Assembly: GCF_003675385.1 (NCBI RefSeq)
Contig: NZ_RCWZ01000005.1
Span: 930,001 to 994,000 of the forward strand
Direction of reading: 5' to 3'
Length of the DNA stretch: 64,000 bases
DNA from: Mucilaginibacter kameinonensis
GTDB taxonomy: Bacteria; Bacteroidota; Bacteroidia; Sphingobacteriales; Sphingobacteriaceae
Part shown: in pieces, positions 61,814 to 64,000 of the stretch
Layout: the number at the start of each line of letters is the position of its first letter
How positions within the stretch are numbered: the first letter of the stretch is position 1
Made by a program: the position numbers and the translations under genes
Notes under the pieces: model-generated
What the model was told of the DNA's origin: nothing
What the model saw: the letters and a program-made list of their open reading frames with translations, nothing else
Databases searched by the model: none

Positions 61814-64000
61814 ATGATCAAACATTTAAAGCATGCATTGATTGCCCCATCAATTGCTGTACTGGCTTTTAATGCCGCTGCTCAAACCGGCGCTCAGCCA
61901 AAGCTCATTGAAAAAGTTACCCGCAAGGGTACCGAGCTGGTGATCCCTTATGAAAAGTATGTATTACCCAACGGCCTTACCGTTATTTTGGCCGAAGACC
62001 ATTCCGACCCGCTTGTTCACGTTGATATAACCTATCACGTAGGTTCGGCCCGGGAGGAGATAGGTAAATCTGGTTTCGCACATTTCTTCGAGCACATGAT
62101 GTTCCAGGGTTCGGACCACGTAGCTAATGGAGACCACTTCAAGATCATCACCGAAGCAGGCGGTACCCTGAACGGATCAACCAACCGCGACCGCACCAAT
62201 TATTACGAAACCGTACCGGCCAATCAACTGGAAAAAATGCTTTGGCTGGAATCTGACAGGATGGGTTTCCTGCTTGACGCCGTAACACAACAAAAATTTG
62301 AAGTTCAGCGCGCAACGGTTAAAAACGAACGCGGGCAGAATTATGATAACCGTCCGTACGGTTTAGTTGGCCAGTACGCTTCAAAAACATTATATCCATA
62401 TGGTCACCCCTATTCATGGCTTACCATCGGCTACATCGAGGAGTTAAATAAAGTAGGTGTAAACGACCTTAAAAACTTTTTCCTGAGATGGTACGGCCCT
62501 AATAATGCTACGCTTACCATTGGCGGCGATCTTAACCCTAAGCAAACATTAGCCTGGGTAAGCAAATATTTCGGCAGCATCCCGAGAGGCCCGATGGTTA
62601 AAAATATGTCATTACCGGCACCGGTATTAAAAGCCGACAGGTACGTATCCTATACGGACAACTACGCTAAGTTCCCGCTGCTATCAATAAGCTATCCGGG
62701 CGTTAAAATCTATGACAAAGATATGTCACCGCTTGACGCGTTATCGGCTATCATCGGTCAGGGACGTAACTCTATATTTTATAAAAACTTTGTAAAAACC
62801 CGTAAGGCTGCACAGGCAACCATGGGCTCATCTAACACAGAACTTGCCGGCGAGATCAGCATCAGGGTTGTTCCTTTCCCTGGTCAAACTTTGGCCGATG
62901 CTAAGAAACTGGTAGATGAATCGTTGGTTGAATTTGAGAAAAAAGGTGTAAGCGATGACGATCTGGCCCGTTTTAAAGCAAGCTCTGAAGCTGATTACAT
63001 CAACAGCCTGTCAAGCGTAAGCGGTAAAGTATCTGAACTGGCGCAGGCGCAAACTTTTACCTGTAACCCTAACCAAATTGGCCGCGAACTGGCTGCCATC
63101 CGTGCGGTTACAAAAGAAGATGTAATGCGCGTTTACAACCAATACGTTAAAGGCAAACCAGCCGTAATATTAAGCGTACTGCCTAAAGGCGGCAACTTGC
63201 AGCCGGTAGCCCCTGATAACTTCACCGTTGATACAACCGGCTACAAAGCGCCTGACTACGGTTACAAAGGCCTGGTTTACCACAAACCAAAAGATAGTTT
63301 TGACCGTGCTGCAAAACCTGGTGTTGGTGCTAACCCGGCTATTAAGGTTCCGGCTATATGGTCGGCCAATACGCCAAATGGCATCAATATCATCGGCACA
63401 CAAAATAATGAGATCCCTTCGGTATCTATGACTATCGCTATTAAAGGCGGCGGTTTGTTTGCGATCAATGATCCATCTAAGGCAGGTCTGGCAAATATTG
63501 TTGCCCGCATGATGAACGAAGAAACCCAGAAATACACCGCTGAAGATTTTAACTCCGAATTGGATAAACTGGGCAGCAGCATTACCTTTTACGCCAGTTT
63601 AGACCAGATTGGTGCCGAGGTATCATCACTCACCAAAAACCTGGGTAAAACCATGTCGCTGCTGGAAGAAAGGTTATACCACCCTAAATTTACTCAGGAC
63701 GCGCTCGACAGGATTAAGAAACAAACGTTAGAAGGCTTTAAGCAAGCGAAAACCCAACCTGCAGGTGTTGCCAGCACTGTTTACAGCAAAATACTTTACG
63801 GTACAGACAATGTACGTACTTACGCAGCCGGTGGCAACGAAGAAACCGTTGCCGGTATAACTTTACAGGATGTTCAGGATTATTATGATAAAAACTTTGC
63901 TCCGTCATTAACAAAAATTGTGGTGGTGGGTGATGTTAGCGAAGCATCAGCAAAAAGTGCACTTGCTTTCTTAAACTCATGGAAAGATAAAAAGGTAACA
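61814..64000 (+). CDS. M16 family zinc metallopeptidase, truncated by window edge
   Basis: The visible part is 729 codons, open to the end of the window. A signal peptide ends NAAAQ at 24. The inverted zinc motif HxxEH is HFFEH at 90-94 (His90, Glu93, His94), and the third ligand Glu172 lies in VKNERGQ, 78 residues after His94, as in the M16 family. A first peptidase domain, an M16_C domain (about 195-380) and the start of a second inactive M16 unit (from about 500) are visible. Such periplasmic two-domain enzymes degrade peptides. It has its own promoter after the palindromic repeat. Confidence 0.95.
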   Translation, partial: MIKHLKHALIAPSIAVLAFNAAAQTGAQPKLIEKVTRKGTELVIPYEKYVLPNGLTVILAEDHSDPLVHVDITYHVGSAREEIGKSGFAHFFEHMMFQGSDHVANGDHFKIITEAGGTLNGSTNRDRTNYYETVPANQLEKMLWLESDRMGFLLDAVTQQKFEVQRATVKNERGQNYDNRPYGLVGQYASKTLYPYGHPYSWLTIGYIEELNKVGVNDLKNFFLRWYGPNNATLTIGGDLNPKQTLAWVSKYFGSIPRGPMVKNMSLPAPVLKADRYVSYTDNYAKFPLLSISYPGVKIYDKDMSPLDALSAIIGQGRNSIFYKNFVKTRKAAQATMGSSNTELAGEISIRVVPFPGQTLADAKKLVDESLVEFEKKGVSDDDLARFKASSEADYINSLSSVSGKVSELAQAQTFTCNPNQIGRELAAIRAVTKEDVMRVYNQYVKGKPAVILSVLPKGGNLQPVAPDNFTVDTTGYKAPDYGYKGLVYHKPKDSFDRAAKPGVGANPAIKVPAIWSANTPNGINIIGTQNNEIPSVSMTIAIKGGGLFAINDPSKAGLANIVARMMNEETQKYTAEDFNSELDKLGSSITFYASLDQIGAEVSSLTKNLGKTMSLLEERLYHPKFTQDALDRIKKQTLEGFKQAKTQPAGVASTVYSKILYGTDNVRTYAAGGNEETVAGITLQDVQDYYDKNFAPSLTKIVVVGDVSEASAKSALAFLNSWKDKKVT

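Noticed and set aside
1..64000. CRISPR arrays, tRNA/rRNA genes, insertion sequences, prophage
   Set aside because: No direct-repeat array, cloverleaf or transposase/integrase motif was seen by eye; the repeats present are palindromic intergenic elements without a coding region.

Overview
This window looks like chromosome of a Bacteroidota in the Sphingobacteriaceae, most like Mucilaginibacter or a close relative. That placement is by gene content and style, not by a database search. The evidence is a mid-40s GC content by eye, weak or absent Shine-Dalgarno sequences, TAnnTTTG-type -7 promoter boxes, Bacteroidota lipoprotein signals, a GH92/GH31/GH127 glycosidase set, PmoA-like and Gfo/Idh/MocA proteins, and lone MacB/FtsX permeases. 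I saw no tRNA, rRNA, CRISPR array, transposase or prophage gene.

Layout. 1-5434 (minus strand): N-terminus of a di-haem cytochrome-c-peroxidase-like protein, a secreted phosphoesterase and a polysaccharide deacetylase (one operon), a small membrane protein, and a GH92 enzyme. 5769-10446 (plus): a large FG-GAP/VCBS lipoprotein followed after 7 bp by a vanadium haloperoxidase/PAP2 lipoprotein. 10518-14765 (minus): GH31 and GH127 (beta-L-arabinofuranosidase type). 14923-18426 (minus): fructose-1,6-bisphosphatase and PEP synthase, a gluconeogenic operon facing an AraC regulator. 19569-24736 (plus): outer-membrane beta-barrel protein, Gfo/Idh/MocA oxidoreductase, PmoA-like protein. 24807-30057: lone MacB/FtsX permease, and a DHA2 drug exporter with a divergent AraC regulator. 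30175-35462: zinc-ribbon membrane protein, TPR histidine kinase, cupin, TPR protein. 35948-41425: complete imuA-imuB-dnaE2 mutagenesis cassette. 41656-52936: rpiA, two tandem TetR genes, an RND tripartite efflux operon, another TetR, an AraC regulator and dgt. 53205-61429: a Na+/H+ antiporter and, divergently, a small secreted protein followed by a second RND efflux operon. 61814 to the end: a truncated M16 protease.

How the genes work together. The left half is mostly extracellular or periplasmic carbohydrate processing joined to central carbon metabolism: glycosidases, deacetylase, oxidoreductase, then gluconeogenesis and pentose-phosphate interconversion by rpiA. The right half is stress response: two complete RND pumps, a drug exporter, an antiporter, dNTP-pool control and error-prone translesion synthesis, each with local regulators.

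Most notable signals: (i) the GH92 protein has Gln where mannosidases have the catalytic acid Glu, as in mannose-1-phospho-mannose uncapping enzymes; (ii) a perfect -7 box with a folded inverted repeat at the predicted 5' end of the imuA transcript; (iii) a perfect 14-bp palindrome before one TetR gene, 11/14 of which recurs before the first RND pump; (iv) two diverged copies of one nested-palindrome repeat family at 35.5 and 61.5 kb, and an unrelated nested palindrome at 53.1 kb; (v) five genes with a -7 box only 3-5 nt before the ATG, suggesting leaderless transcripts.
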